DNA of 64,000 nt, taken from Streptomyces spinosisporus. Its GTDB lineage: Bacteria > Actinomycetota > Actinomycetes > Streptomycetales > Streptomycetaceae. The notes under the pieces are model-generated. The model worked only from the letters and a program-made list of their open reading frames with translations, made no database searches and was not told where the DNA came from. This document shows, piece by piece, positions 1-8,893 of the stretch. The number at the start of each line of letters is the position of its first letter. Position 1 is the stretch's first letter. The translations under genes were made by a program, and so were the position numbers. Location: the NCBI RefSeq assembly GCF_022698145.1, contig NZ_JALDAX010000029.1, positions 1 to 64,000 of the forward strand, read 5' to 3'.

Positions 1-177
1 CGTCTGTAGTGCCTCTCGCCTCATGCGGCGCGGCAGTGTAGACATGGGCACATGGTCCGACTTCCGGATCGTTCCGGGGCGCGGTCGCATCGTCGCCCCG
101 GCGGTCCCCGTGCCCGCCGCGCGAGCGTTCGCGCCCATGGGGTGCACGGGCAGCGAGCGGCGCGGACGCCGGCGGGT

Positions 178-2853
178 GTGATCAGTCGGCGCAGGGCCCA
201 GGCGGGTGAGTCCGAGCCGGGGCGTTTCGGGGCGCTGCGGTCGGCGCTGACCGGACGCAGCATCGCGCGGCAGGTGTTCGTCCTGCAGGTGGTGATCGTG
301 CTGCTGCTGGTGGTCGCTGCGGTGGTGGCGCTGTATCTGCAGGCCCGGCACGACAGCACGCAGGAGGCCCGCAACCGCTCGGTCGCCGTCGCCGAGACCT
401 TCGCCAACGCCCCCGGCACCCGCGCGGCCCTGAACTCCCCCAACCCCACCGCCGTCCTGCAGCCCCGCGCCGAGGCCGCCCGCAAGGCGACGGGCGTGGA
501 CTTCATCGTCGTCCTGAACACTGACGGCATCCGCTACACGCACCCCAAACCGGACCGCATCGGCAAGAAGTTCGTCGGCACGATCGCCCCCGCGCTGGCC
601 GGGCGCACGGTCACCGAGGAGATCGACGGCACGATCGGCCGGCTGGTGCAGGCGGTCGTCCCGATCCGGGCCCCCGACGGCAAGGTCGTGGGCCTCGTCT
701 CGGCGGGCATCACGACCGAGAACGTGGGCGGCGCAGCCAACCGCCAGCTCCCGCTGGTCCTGCTGGCCGCCGCCGTGGGTCTCGCCCTGGCCACGGCGGG
801 CACCGCGCTGGTCAGCAGACGTCTGATGCGCCAGACGCACGGTTTGGGTCCGGACGAGATGACCCGGATGTACGAGCATCACGACGCGGTGCTGCACGCC
901 GTGCGCGAAGGGGTCCTCATCGTCAGCGGCGAGGGCCGCCTGCTGCTCGCCAACGACGAGGCGCACCGTCTGCTCGACCTGCCCGCGGACGCCGAGGGCC
1001 GGCACGCCCTGGACCTGGGCCTCGCTGCCGACACCGCGGAGCTGCTGGCCTCCGGGCGCGTCGCCACCGACGAGGTGCACCTGGTCAAGGACCGGCTGCT
1101 GGCGGTCAACCAGCGGCCCACCGACCTCGAGGGCGGCCCGCCGGGCAGCGTCGCCACGCTGCGCGACTCGACCGAGCTGCGGGCCCTGTCCGGCCGCGCC
1201 GAGACCGCACGCGAACGCCTCGACATGCTGTACGACGCCGGCGTCGGCATCGGTACGAGCCTGGACGTCACCCGTACCGCCGAGGAGCTGGCGGAGCTCG
1301 CCGTGCCGCGCTTCGCGGACTTCGCGACGGTCGACCTGTTCGACGCGGTGCTGGCCGGGGGCCAGCCGGAAGGCTCCACGTCCGTGCGCCGCACGGCCGT
1401 GAGCGGGGTCCGTGAGGACGCCCCGCTGTACAAGGTGGACCGGCAGATCAGATTCGTCGACACCTCGCCGCAGGCCCGCAGCCTGCGCTCCGGACAGGCC
1501 GTGCTGGAGCCGGACCTGCGCGTGGCGCCCGGCTGGCACGCGCAGGACCTGGAGCGCACCGCGCAGGTCGTGGAGTACGGCATCCATTCGCTGATCACGG
1601 TGCCGCTGCGCGCCGGAACCCTGGTCCTGGGCGTGGTCAGCTTCTGGCGCTCGGACCGGCCGGACCCCTTCGACGCGGAGGAACTGGCCCTCGCCGAGGA
1701 GCTGGTGACCCGCGCCGCGGTCTCCATCGACAACGCACGCCGCTACACGCGCGAGCACAGCATGGCCGTGACCCTGCAGCGCAGCCTGCTCCCCCGCAGA
1801 CTGCCCGACCACAGCGCCCTCGACCTGGCCTCCCGCTATCAGCCGGCGCAGGCGGGCGTCGGCGGCGACTGGTTCGACGTGCTGCCGCTCTCGGGTGCAC
1901 GTGTCGCTCTCGTCGTCGGCGACGTCGTGGGGCACGGGCTGCACGCGGCGGCCACCATGGGGCGGCTGCGCACCGCGGTCCACAACTTCTCCGCACTGGA
2001 CCTGCCGCCCGACGAACTCCTCGCGCTGCTGGACGAGTTGATCGGCCGTATCGACCAGGACGAGACCACGGAGGGCAGCGCCCCGGTCATCGGCGCCACC
2101 TGTCTGTACGCGGTGTACGACCCGGTGACCCGGAGCTGCACGATCGCCCGGGCGGGTCATCCGCCGCCCGCGCTCGTCCGTCCGGACGGCAGCGTCGACT
2201 TCCCCGAGGTGCCCGCGGGACCCCCGCTCGGCATCGGCGGTCTGCCGTTCGAGACGGCCGAGCTCACGCTGGAGGAGGGCAGCCGGCTCGTCCTGTACAC
2301 GGACGGCCTCGTCGAGGACCGGGAGCGGGACATCGACGAGGGGCTGGCCCTGCTGCGCACTGCGCTGGAACGTTCCGGCGAGTCGCCGGAGGACACGTGC
2401 CGGACGGTGCTGGACTCGCTGCTGCCGGCCAGGCCGAGCGACGACGTCGCCCTGCTCGTCGCCCGCACCCGGGCGCTGCCCGCCGACCACATCGCCGAGT
2501 GGCAGGTGCCGCCCGACCCGGCGAAGGTCGCCGAGGTACGCGCCTCCGTGAGCCGCCGGCTCGACGCGTGGGGGCTCGACGAGCTGGCCTTCACGACGGA
2601 ACTCGTCCTGAGCGAGCTGGTCACCAACGCGATCCGCTACGGCGCCGACCCCATCCGGGTCCGGATGCTGCTGGACCGCACCCTGATCTGCGAGGTCTTC
2701 GACAGCAGCAGTACGTCGCCGCATCTGCGGTACGCGGCGATGACGGACGAGGGCGGCCGCGGTCTGTTCCTGGTGGCCCAGCTCGCCGAGCGCTGGGGCA
2801 CCCGGTACACCCCCGAGGGCAAGGTCATCTGGGCCGAGCAGCCGCTGCCCTGA
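178..2853 (+). CDS. Membrane SpoIIE/PP2C phosphatase with sCache, PAS, GAF and RsbW-like ATPase domains
   Basis: Predicted sensor phosphatase of the RsbU/RsbP type that dephosphorylates an anti-sigma antagonist. Domains seen, numbered from the GTG at 178 (891 aa): TM1 about 33-54, an extracytoplasmic CitA/DcuS-like sensor about 55-190, TM2 about 191-213, a PAS-like stretch, a GAF domain, a PP2C domain containing GGDWFD and VGDVVGHG metal-binding motifs, and a C-terminal HATPase_c (ELVTNAIRYG N-box, GGRGLFLV). The fused kinase-like ATPase means phosphatase and anti-sigma kinase modules lie in one chain. The frame is open from an ATG at 52, but those 42 extra residues are Arg-rich and look non-coding, so GTG 178 is preferred; the start is uncertain. 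No regulated partner is adjacent. Confidence 0.88.
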   Translation: MISRRRAQAGESEPGRFGALRSALTGRSIARQVFVLQVVIVLLLVVAAVVALYLQARHDSTQEARNRSVAVAETFANAPGTRAALNSPNPTAVLQPRAEAARKATGVDFIVVLNTDGIRYTHPKPDRIGKKFVGTIAPALAGRTVTEEIDGTIGRLVQAVVPIRAPDGKVVGLVSAGITTENVGGAANRQLPLVLLAAAVGLALATAGTALVSRRLMRQTHGLGPDEMTRMYEHHDAVLHAVREGVLIVSGEGRLLLANDEAHRLLDLPADAEGRHALDLGLAADTAELLASGRVATDEVHLVKDRLLAVNQRPTDLEGGPPGSVATLRDSTELRALSGRAETARERLDMLYDAGVGIGTSLDVTRTAEELAELAVPRFADFATVDLFDAVLAGGQPEGSTSVRRTAVSGVREDAPLYKVDRQIRFVDTSPQARSLRSGQAVLEPDLRVAPGWHAQDLERTAQVVEYGIHSLITVPLRAGTLVLGVVSFWRSDRPDPFDAEELALAEELVTRAAVSIDNARRYTREHSMAVTLQRSLLPRRLPDHSALDLASRYQPAQAGVGGDWFDVLPLSGARVALVVGDVVGHGLHAAATMGRLRTAVHNFSALDLPPDELLALLDELIGRIDQDETTEGSAPVIGATCLYAVYDPVTRSCTIARAGHPPPALVRPDGSVDFPEVPAGPPLGIGGLPFETAELTLEEGSRLVLYTDGLVEDRERDIDEGLALLRTALERSGESPEDTCRTVLDSLLPARPSDDVALLVARTRALPADHIAEWQVPPDPAKVAEVRASVSRRLDAWGLDELAFTTELVLSELVTNAIRYGADPIRVRMLLDRTLICEVFDSSSTSPHLRYAAMTDEGGRGLFLVAQLAERWGTRYTPEGKVIWAEQPLP

Positions 2854-2933
2854 CTCACCCCCATTTGGTCCGTACCTTCTTCGTACATCCCTACGAACTT
2901 TTCGCGCGACGGGTGTGCTTCGCTCGCGCTGAC

Positions 2934-2954
2934 TGGTAGTAAACCTTCCTATCA
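2934..2954. promoter_or_regulatory. Candidate operator of the chitosanase gene
   Basis: An imperfect 21-bp palindrome of the form TGxTAGxAA-N3-TTxCTAxCA lies 50 bp before the chitosanase GTG. Its TAGxAA...TTxCTA core resembles the operator shape I recall for CsnR-controlled chitosanase genes of Streptomyces. Control by a CsnR-type ROK repressor is inference. Confidence 0.5.
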
Positions 2955-3003
2955 GTGTCACGCACGGCCAACTCCCCACCCCCCACCTTGACTTGGAGCC
3001 CCC

Positions 3004-3843
3004 GTGAGGCACCCCTCGAGCGACCCCACACGCTCTGCCCGCATCTCGCGCCGTACCGTCCTCGTGGCGTTCGGCGCCTCCCTGGCCGCGGTCCCGCTGC
3101 TGCGGCCCTCGCACGCGTCGGCGACCACCGACTGCGCCGGGCTCGACGACCCGGCGAAGAAGGAGATCGCCATGAAGCTGGTGTCGAGCGCGGAGAACTC
3201 CTCGCTCGACTGGAAGGCCCAGTACCAGTACATCGAGGACATCGGCGACGGCCGCGGCTACACCGCCGGGATCATCGGCTTCTGCTCCGGCACCGGCGAC
3301 ATGCTCGACCTGGTCCAGCTCTACACCGACCGCGAGCCGGGCAACGTACTCGCCAAGTACCTCCCGGCACTGCGCGAGGTGAACGGCTCCGACTCGCACG
3401 ACGGCCTGGACCCGGACTTCCCCGACGACTGGCGCAGGGCCGCTCAGGACAGCGCCTTCCAGCAGGCGCAGAACGACGAGCGCGACCGTGTGTACTTCAA
3501 CCCGGCCGTGCAGCAGGGCAGGACCGACGGCCTGGGCACCCTCGGCCAGTTCGCCTACTACGACGCCATCGTCATGCACGGCAACGGCGACGACCCGACC
3601 AGCTTCCGCAGCATCCGCGGGCGCGCCCTGAACAGCGCGAAGCCCCCTGCGCAGGGCGGCGACGAGACGGCGTACCTGAACGCCTTCCTCGACGCGCGCG
3701 TGTGGGCGATGAAGCAGGAGGAGGCCCACAGCGACACCAGCCGGGTCGACACCGAGCAGCGGGTGTTCCTGGACAACGGCAACCTGTGCCTGGACACACC
3801 GCTGGACTGGCAGGTGTACGGGGACGGTTACCACATCGGCTGA
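3004..3843 (+). CDS. csn: Secreted chitosanase, glycoside hydrolase family 46
   Basis: Endo-acting hydrolase of the beta-1,4 bonds of chitosan, exported. Residues 1-40 are a Tat signal: SRRTVLV at 15-21, a hydrophobic segment, then an AxA-type cleavage site after Ala40. The mature part is a full GH46 domain. Glu64 (in SSAENSS) and Asp82 (in DIGDGRGYT) match the catalytic acid and base positions of the well-studied Streptomyces N174 enzyme. Length (279 aa) is normal. The GTG start is set by a GGAG-like site 8 bases upstream. It stands alone, with a palindromic operator upstream and a strong hairpin terminator downstream, so expression is probably chitosan-oligomer inducible. Confidence 0.95.
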   Translation: MRHPSSDPTRSARISRRTVLVAFGASLAAVPLLRPSHASATTDCAGLDDPAKKEIAMKLVSSAENSSLDWKAQYQYIEDIGDGRGYTAGIIGFCSGTGDMLDLVQLYTDREPGNVLAKYLPALREVNGSDSHDGLDPDFPDDWRRAAQDSAFQQAQNDERDRVYFNPAVQQGRTDGLGTLGQFAYYDAIVMHGNGDDPTSFRSIRGRALNSAKPPAQGGDETAYLNAFLDARVWAMKQEEAHSDTSRVDTEQRVFLDNGNLCLDTPLDWQVYGDGYHIG

Positions 3844-3853
3844 TGGCGGGTAC

Positions 3854-3889
3854 CGGCTGCCGTACCACCCCCCGGCGGTACGGCAGCCG
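3854..3889. terminator. Bidirectional hairpin terminator
   Basis: A 13-bp perfect inverted repeat (3854-3866 with 3877-3889) and a 10-base loop lie between the convergent chitosanase gene and the CU044_5270-type gene. There is no T-tract, as is common in Streptomyces. Confidence 0.8.
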
Positions 3890-3893
3890 TGCC

Positions 3894-4805
3894 CTACGGG
3901 CGCTGTCCGATGCGGTCCACCACGGCCAGCTCCAGCCGTCCGCTGACCTCGTGGTACCAGTCGTGATGCTCCGCCTTGCGGCCGTGATAGGTCACGCTGC
4001 TTCCCTTCGACCGCATGCCCAGGTAGGCGCAGGTCCGCGCGTCGAAGACGAACGAGAAGTCGAACTTCGGGTACGACACCGCGACGCCACGGCGGCCGAG
4101 AGCGTCCACCGAATCGCGATCGGTCCGAATGCCGGGAATCTTCGCGACGGCCTCGAAGATCGCCGCCTGCAGACCGGGCGGCATGACCCGCGGCACCACG
4201 AAGAACTGGCACGCGTTCATGAAGGCCATTCTGTCGTCCTCCCTGGTGTCCATGCGGAGCCGCTCGAGCAGCCTGTCCGGGTCTGTCGGCCACTTCGCGA
4301 GTGCGGCGTACTCGGTCGGCGGCGCCATCACCTCGTTCTCAGCCAGCGGTGGATCGTTGTGGACCTTGCCGTGCTCCTCGCGCCGTGAGGGCTTGGAGCC
4401 GTCCACCGATGTCCAGCTCTCGTCGGTCCAGGTGCGCGTCCTGCCGTCCTTGTCGTACGTCCGGGTGATGAAGGTCCGGGTGTAGAAGTACTGGTCGTTG
4501 CGAGGAACGGGCACCCCCGAGCGGGCGGCGCGTGAGCGGACCGCGGCCTTCTGGAGCACCTCGGCGGCGCTGAGCGCGGTCATCCGCGGTCCGTCGGCGT
4601 CCGTGGCGAGCAGCACGCCCCCCGCGACCGCCGCCGTGGCCGTCGCGGCGACGGTCGTCCTGAGCACCAGCCGCCGGGACAGTGCACGCGGACGGCGCTC
4701 CTGGAGGACGGCGCGTTGCAGACGGACGCGGGCGGCCAGGCGTGCGTCGTCGGTCAACTCCGGTACGTCGTCGTGCAGTTCACGCACCGCGGTGAGGTCA
4801 TCCAC
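3894..4805 (-). CDS. CU044_5270-type membrane protein coupled to a sigma factor
   Basis: A 303-aa protein with a short cytoplasmic N-terminus (1-45), one membrane segment about 46-67, and a long external domain. I recognise it as the actinobacterial CU044_5270 family, typically encoded directly after a sigma-70-like gene; its biochemical role is not established. The GTG start at 4805 overlaps the sigma-factor stop (4798-4800) by 8 bases, so the two are translationally coupled. The arrangement suggests an anti-sigma-like or signal-receiving role, but I see no ZAS zinc motif. The frame is open further upstream, but that stretch lies antisense to nothing useful and is the shadow of the sigma gene. 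Confidence 0.75.
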   Translation of the reverse strand: MDDLTAVRELHDDVPELTDDARLAARVRLQRAVLQERRPRALSRRLVLRTTVAATATAAVAGGVLLATDADGPRMTALSAAEVLQKAAVRSRAARSGVPVPRNDQYFYTRTFITRTYDKDGRTRTWTDESWTSVDGSKPSRREEHGKVHNDPPLAENEVMAPPTEYAALAKWPTDPDRLLERLRMDTREDDRMAFMNACQFFVVPRVMPPGLQAAIFEAVAKIPGIRTDRDSVDALGRRGVAVSYPKFDFSFVFDARTCAYLGMRSKGSSVTYHGRKAEHHDWYHEVSGRLELAVVDRIGQRP

Positions 4806-5526
4806 GATCGGTCTCCTCGGTCTCCTCGTGCAGGGCTGTGGGATCCGACCCGCCCAGCGCCTGTCGCAGTCCGGTCCGCGCCCGGTGCAGCCGTGAGCGC
4901 ACGGTCCCCACCGGCACTCCCAGAGCCTCCGCCGCCTCCGTGTAGTCGAGATCACCCCAGGCGATCAGCAGCAGTACGTCCCGGTGGCGGGCGGTCAACC
5001 CCGCGAGGGCGCCCGCCAGTTGAGCGCGTGAGCGCTCGGCACTGACCCTGGCGGCCACCCGGTCCGCGAGGGGCTCGGCCTCGGCCGGTGACACGCCGGC
5101 GACGCGCGCGAGGGCCCTGAGCCGGCGGGCCTCCGAACGGCGGTGCCGGCCCACGAGGTTGGTGACGATCCCGTACAGCCAGGGGCGTGCCTGCGCCCGC
5201 GACAGGTCGTAGCGGCGGCGCTGCTGGAAGGCGATCACAAAGGTCTCGGCCATCAGGTCGTCGGCCGCCTCGGTGCCGAGGCGTCTGGCGGCGTAGCGGT
5301 GGATGTCGTCGGCGTAGCGGTCGAAGAGGACCGCGAACGCGTCGGGGTCGTCCCAGGACTGCTCGATGACACAGGCGTCGGAACGATCGTCGCCGGACGG
5401 GACGGGGGCCGGGCGGGCTCTGAGGCCCGGCAGGGCGGTCACCTCTCGCCTCTCGGGTTCATGGATGTCCTTCGGGTCGCGGGCATGGTCGACTGTTGTT
5501 GGCCGATGCCCGCAGTCGGGTTCCAT
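4798..5526 (-). CDS. RNA polymerase sigma factor, ECF-like sigma-70 family
   Basis: Contains sigma region 2 (about residues 58-130, starting DPDAFAVLFDRYADDIHRYA and including the WLYGIVTN segment) and region 4 (about 165-225, with TEAAEALGVPVGTVRSRLHRAR as the helix-turn-helix). Region 3 is absent, which is the ECF layout. It heads a two-gene unit with the CU044_5270-type protein. The ATG at 5526 has a weak GAGCGG site; a GTG about 28 codons further in has a better GAGAGGCGAG site, so the first residues are uncertain. The gene is divergent from the ferredoxin reductase gene, with an iron-box-like sequence in the 119-bp gap, so iron control of either gene is possible. Confidence 0.85.
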   Translation of the reverse strand: MEPDCGHRPTTVDHARDPKDIHEPERREVTALPGLRARPAPVPSGDDRSDACVIEQSWDDPDAFAVLFDRYADDIHRYAARRLGTEAADDLMAETFVIAFQQRRRYDLSRAQARPWLYGIVTNLVGRHRRSEARRLRALARVAGVSPAEAEPLADRVAARVSAERSRAQLAGALAGLTARHRDVLLLIAWGDLDYTEAAEALGVPVGTVRSRLHRARTGLRQALGGSDPTALHEETEETDRG

Positions 5527-5579
5527 TTTCCGCTCATAGAATCGGCTTATGGCCTCATAGACGGGACCCGCGTACCGAC

Positions 5580-5603
5580 TTAGGCATGCCTTAGCTTAGG
5601 CTT
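5580..5603. promoter_or_regulatory. Iron-box-like sequence (DmdR/IdeR type)
   Basis: TTAGGCATGCCTTAGC continuing into TTAGGCTT contains two overlapping half-site series that match about 12 of 19 positions of the actinobacterial iron-box consensus TTAGGTTAGGCTAACCTAA. It lies 43 bp before the ferredoxin reductase ATG and 54 bp before the divergent sigma gene. Confidence 0.5.
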
Positions 5604-5645
5604 CCTGTTCGAGTCGATCTTTTGCCGCTCGAAGGGAACCTGATC

Positions 5646-7010
5646 ATGCCCCGCCCCCTGCGGGTAGCCATCGTCGGTGCCGGCCCCGCCGGGATCTACG
5701 CCGCCGACGCGTTGCTCAAGTCCGACGTGGCCGCCGACCCCGGTGTGTCCATCGACATCTTCGAGCGCATGCCCGCGCCGTTCGGCCTGATCCGCTATGG
5801 CGTCGCCCCCGACCACCCCCGCATCAAGGGCATCGTCACCGCCCTGCACCAGGTGCTGGACAAGCCGCAGATCCGCCTCTTCGGCAACGTCGACTACCCG
5901 AACGACATCAGCCTGGACGACCTGCGGGCGTTCTACGACGCCGTGATCTTCTCCACCGGCGCGACCGCCGACCGCGAGCTGCGCATCCCCGGCATCGACC
6001 TCGACGGCTCCTACGGCGCGGCCGACTTCGTGTCCTGGTACGACGGCCACCCGGACGTGCCGCGCACCTGGCCGCTGCAGGCGGAGAAGGTCGCCGTGCT
6101 CGGCGTCGGCAACGTCGCCCTGGACGTGGCCCGCATCCTCGCCAAGACGGGCGACGAGCTGCTGCCGACGGAGATCCCGCCGAACGTGTACGAGGGCCTG
6201 AAGGCCAACAAGGCGCTGGAGATCCATGTGTTCGGCCGCCGCGGCCCGGCGCAGGCGAAGTTCTCCCCGATGGAGCTGCGGGAGCTGGACCACTCCCCGA
6301 ACATCGAGGTCATCGTCGACCCCGAGGACATCGACTACGACGCCGGCTCGATCGAGACGCGGCGCGGCAACAAGCAGGCCGACATGGTCGCCAAGACCCT
6401 GGAGAACTGGGCGATACGCGACGTCGGCGACCGCCCGCACAAGCTGTTCCTGCACTTCTTCGAGTCGCCCACCGAGGTCCTCGGCGAGGACGGCAGGGTC
6501 GTCGGCCTGCGCACCGAGCGCACCGCCCTGGACGGCACCGGCAACGTCAAGGGCACCGGCGCGTTCAAGGACTGGGACGTCACCGCGGTCTACCGCGCGG
6601 TCGGCTACCTCTCCGACAAACTGCCCAAGCTGCCCTGGGACATCGAGACGGGCACCGTCCCGGACGAGGGCGGCCGGGTCATCCAGGAGTCCGGCGAGCA
6701 CCTGCAGTCCACCTACGTCACCGGCTGGATCCGGCGCGGCCCGGTGGGCCTGATCGGCCACACCAAGGGCGACGCCAACGAGACGGTGGCCAACCTGCTG
6801 GACGACTACACGAGCGGTCGCCTGCACACCCCCACCGCGCCGCAGCCCGAGGCCGTGGAGGCGTTCCTGGGCGAGCGGAACATCCGCTTCACCACCTGGG
6901 ACGGCTGGTACCAGCTGGACGCCGCGGAGAAGGCCCTCGGCGAGCCCCAGGGGCGCGAGCGCGTGAAGATCGTCGAGCGCGAGGACATGCTCCGCGCGAG
7001 CGGCGCCTGA
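5646..7010 (+). CDS. Ferredoxin/adrenodoxin-type NADP+ reductase (FprA-like)
   Basis: A 454-aa flavoprotein of the adrenodoxin-reductase/FprA family that passes electrons from NADPH to ferredoxin, for example for cytochrome P450s or iron-sulfur assembly. The FAD-binding GAGPAG motif lies at about 13-18, the family stretch PAPFGLIRYGVAPDHP at about 41-56, and the NADP-binding GVGNVALDVAR near 158. The C-terminal ATG/G-rich family signature (GWIRRGPVGLIGHTKGDANETV) is present. The ATG at 5646 has GAAGGGAA at 7 bases; an in-frame TTG at 5622 is less likely. It is monocistronic, ends in a strong terminator, and its promoter carries an iron-box-like sequence, which would fit derepression under iron starvation. 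Confidence 0.93.
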   Translation: MPRPLRVAIVGAGPAGIYAADALLKSDVAADPGVSIDIFERMPAPFGLIRYGVAPDHPRIKGIVTALHQVLDKPQIRLFGNVDYPNDISLDDLRAFYDAVIFSTGATADRELRIPGIDLDGSYGAADFVSWYDGHPDVPRTWPLQAEKVAVLGVGNVALDVARILAKTGDELLPTEIPPNVYEGLKANKALEIHVFGRRGPAQAKFSPMELRELDHSPNIEVIVDPEDIDYDAGSIETRRGNKQADMVAKTLENWAIRDVGDRPHKLFLHFFESPTEVLGEDGRVVGLRTERTALDGTGNVKGTGAFKDWDVTAVYRAVGYLSDKLPKLPWDIETGTVPDEGGRVIQESGEHLQSTYVTGWIRRGPVGLIGHTKGDANETVANLLDDYTSGRLHTPTAPQPEAVEAFLGERNIRFTTWDGWYQLDAAEKALGEPQGRERVKIVEREDMLRASGA

Positions 7011-7030
7011 TCCCCGGCCGGATCAGCCCG

Positions 7031-7069
7031 GTCCAGGGGGCGGCGCGGAACCGGCGCCGCCCCCTGGAC
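7031..7069. terminator. Intrinsic terminator after the ferredoxin reductase gene
   Basis: A 16-bp perfect GC-rich stem (7031-7046 with 7054-7069) with a 7-base loop, followed by GTTTG. Confidence 0.88.
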
Positions 7070-7119
7070 GTTTGATCAGATGCGGGTACGACCACGGGGG
7101 CCGTACGGAGACGAGCGGG

Positions 7120-8280
7120 GTGGGCGTGGCGCGCGTACTGGTCATCGGCGGCGGAATCGCCGGTTCGGCGACGGCTCTTGCACTGCACAGGGCGGGCCTC
7201 GACGTCGAGGTGCACGAGGCCCATCCCGACTCGGCCGAGGACCTGGGCGCCTTCCTCACGGTCGCGAGCAACGGCATGCGCGCGCTCGCGCAGCTCGACG
7301 CCTCCGCCGTCGTCACCGCACTCGGCTGCCCGCTCACCTCGATGCGCGTCCTCGACGGCACAGGCATGGAGCTGGCCCACACCCCCATCGGCGAGGCCGG
7401 CGATCCCCTGCTGCAGTACCGCTGTCTGCGCCGCGGCGACCTCAGCTCCGCCCTGCAGGCCGAGGCGGCACGCCGGGGCATCGCCGTACGCCACGGCGCC
7501 CGGCTGACCGGCGTCCGGCAGGACACCGGCGGCGTCACCGCGCACTTCGCCGACGGCAGCACCGCCACCGGCGACCTGCTGATCGGTGCCGACGGCCTCG
7601 GCTCCACCGTCCGGCGCACCGCCCTCGACGCCGTACAGCCGCTGTACGCCGGCCAGCTCGTCTTCTACGGCTGCACCGACGCCGCCCCCGTGGCCGACGG
7701 GGACGCGTGCATCACCATGATCCGAGGCAGCAGTGCCGCCTTCGGCGTCGCGGTGTCGCCGGAAGGAGAGGCGTACTGGTTCGCGCGCGTCTCCGGTGAC
7801 CCGCTGTCCGCCGAGCAGCTCGCCCAGAGCTCCCCGGCCGACCGGCGCGAGATGCTGCTCCCGCTGCTGCGCAAGGACACCACCCCCGCCGCGGACATCG
7901 TCGCCGCGACCGGCGAGGAGATCCTGGTCACCAACGCCACCGAGATCCCCACCGGCACGCCCTGGCGGTCCGAACGCGTCCTGCTCGTCGGGGACGCCGC
8001 GCACGCGGCCTCACCCGCCACCGGACAGGGCGCGTCGATGGCCCTGGAGGACGCGGTGATCCTCGCCAAGTGCCTGCGCGACGCCCCGGACACCGACTCC
8101 GCCCTCACCCGCTTCGAGGAGCTGCGCCGCCCGCGCGTGGAGCACAACATCACCGTCAGCGGCAACATCTCCCGCGGCGTACACCCTCCGTCCCCCACCG
8201 CCCGGGGCGCGGCCCCTTCCCGCCCCGGAGAGGACGACCTCGTACGCCTGCTGAAGTGGGACGCGGACATCTGGACCTGA
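7120..8280 (+). CDS. FAD-dependent aromatic-type monooxygenase (PHBH/UbiH/TetX fold)
   Basis: A 386-aa group A flavoprotein monooxygenase. It has the N-terminal FAD dinucleotide motif VIGGGIAGSATALAL, the middle motif GADGLGSTVR (DG motif that contacts FAD and NADPH), and the C-terminal GDAAHAASPATGQG motif that binds the FAD ribose. The substrate cannot be told from sequence. The GTG at 7120 has GGAG 9 bases upstream; the frame is open from 7072 but that part lies on the terminator. The gene is followed by the remains of a dioxygenase gene, so the pair may once have acted together in a secondary-metabolite or xenobiotic pathway. Confidence 0.88.
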   Translation: MGVARVLVIGGGIAGSATALALHRAGLDVEVHEAHPDSAEDLGAFLTVASNGMRALAQLDASAVVTALGCPLTSMRVLDGTGMELAHTPIGEAGDPLLQYRCLRRGDLSSALQAEAARRGIAVRHGARLTGVRQDTGGVTAHFADGSTATGDLLIGADGLGSTVRRTALDAVQPLYAGQLVFYGCTDAAPVADGDACITMIRGSSAAFGVAVSPEGEAYWFARVSGDPLSAEQLAQSSPADRREMLLPLLRKDTTPAADIVAATGEEILVTNATEIPTGTPWRSERVLLVGDAAHAASPATGQGASMALEDAVILAKCLRDAPDTDSALTRFEELRRPRVEHNITVSGNISRGVHPPSPTARGAAPSRPGEDDLVRLLKWDADIWT

Positions 8281-8295
8281 TCGCCCCTCAACCAG

Positions 8296-8767
8296 GTGCA
8301 CGAGTTCGCAGAGCAAGGCTTCGTTCTGGTACCTCAGGTGGTGCAGGAAGATCTTCTGGAGCAGGTGGCCAGGCGGATCGACGAGGTCGTCGCCGCCGAT
8401 CCGCCTCCCGCCGACAAGCGCGGCCCCCACTTTTCCTTCCTCCGGACCAAGGACGAGCCGACGCTGAGAGCGCCTCTGACCCGTACCCCGGTATTCGGCC
8501 TCGCCGAGGAACTGGCCGGTGCAGGGCACGTTCACGCTGCTGGCGTGCGTTCTGATGTCTGATCAGCTGACGGAGAACTCCGGCAATCTCTGGGTCTGGC
8601 CGGGCACCCATCTCGCACACGCCGCATACTTCCGCGATCACGGCCCGCAGATGTTCTGTGCCTACCCGCCGATCGACCTGCCCGAGCTCGACTACGGGCC
8701 TCTCAGGGCCCGGTCATCGCCACCGTTGCCCCGTCCTGCGTCTGGCTGCCCACCCTTGCGGCCGTGA
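8296..8767 (+). pseudogene. Remnant of a phytanoyl-CoA dioxygenase (PhyH) family gene
   Basis: Two frames carry pieces of one PhyH-family 2OG-Fe(II) oxygenase. The first, from GTG 8296, starts HEFAEQGFVLVPQVVQED and is typical up to about 8518. Coding similarity then continues in another frame (GTFTLLACVLMSDQ... then SGNLWVWPGTHLAHA...) to about 8700, where it loses resemblance. The segment that should hold the HxD iron-ligand motif between the two pieces is missing, and the C-terminus with the distal His/Arg is gone. An internal deletion plus frameshift plus 3' truncation is the simplest reading. It cannot make a working enzyme as it stands. Confidence 0.72.
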
Positions 8768-8893
8768 TCCGACCGCACGACGAGAGCCGTTGACCCCCGC
8801 ACCACGGTTTTCGGGGAACCCGCGTGGACTCCGGGCGTGGTCGTATAGTTTCCACGTTCTTCACTGAAATTCCACATTGGGGGGAAGATCTAC

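Noticed and set aside
21..530. Minus-strand ORF opposite the first phosphatase
   Set aside because: It is the antisense shadow of well-coded sequence, Arg/Ala-rich and without any family resemblance; long antisense frames are normal at this GC content.
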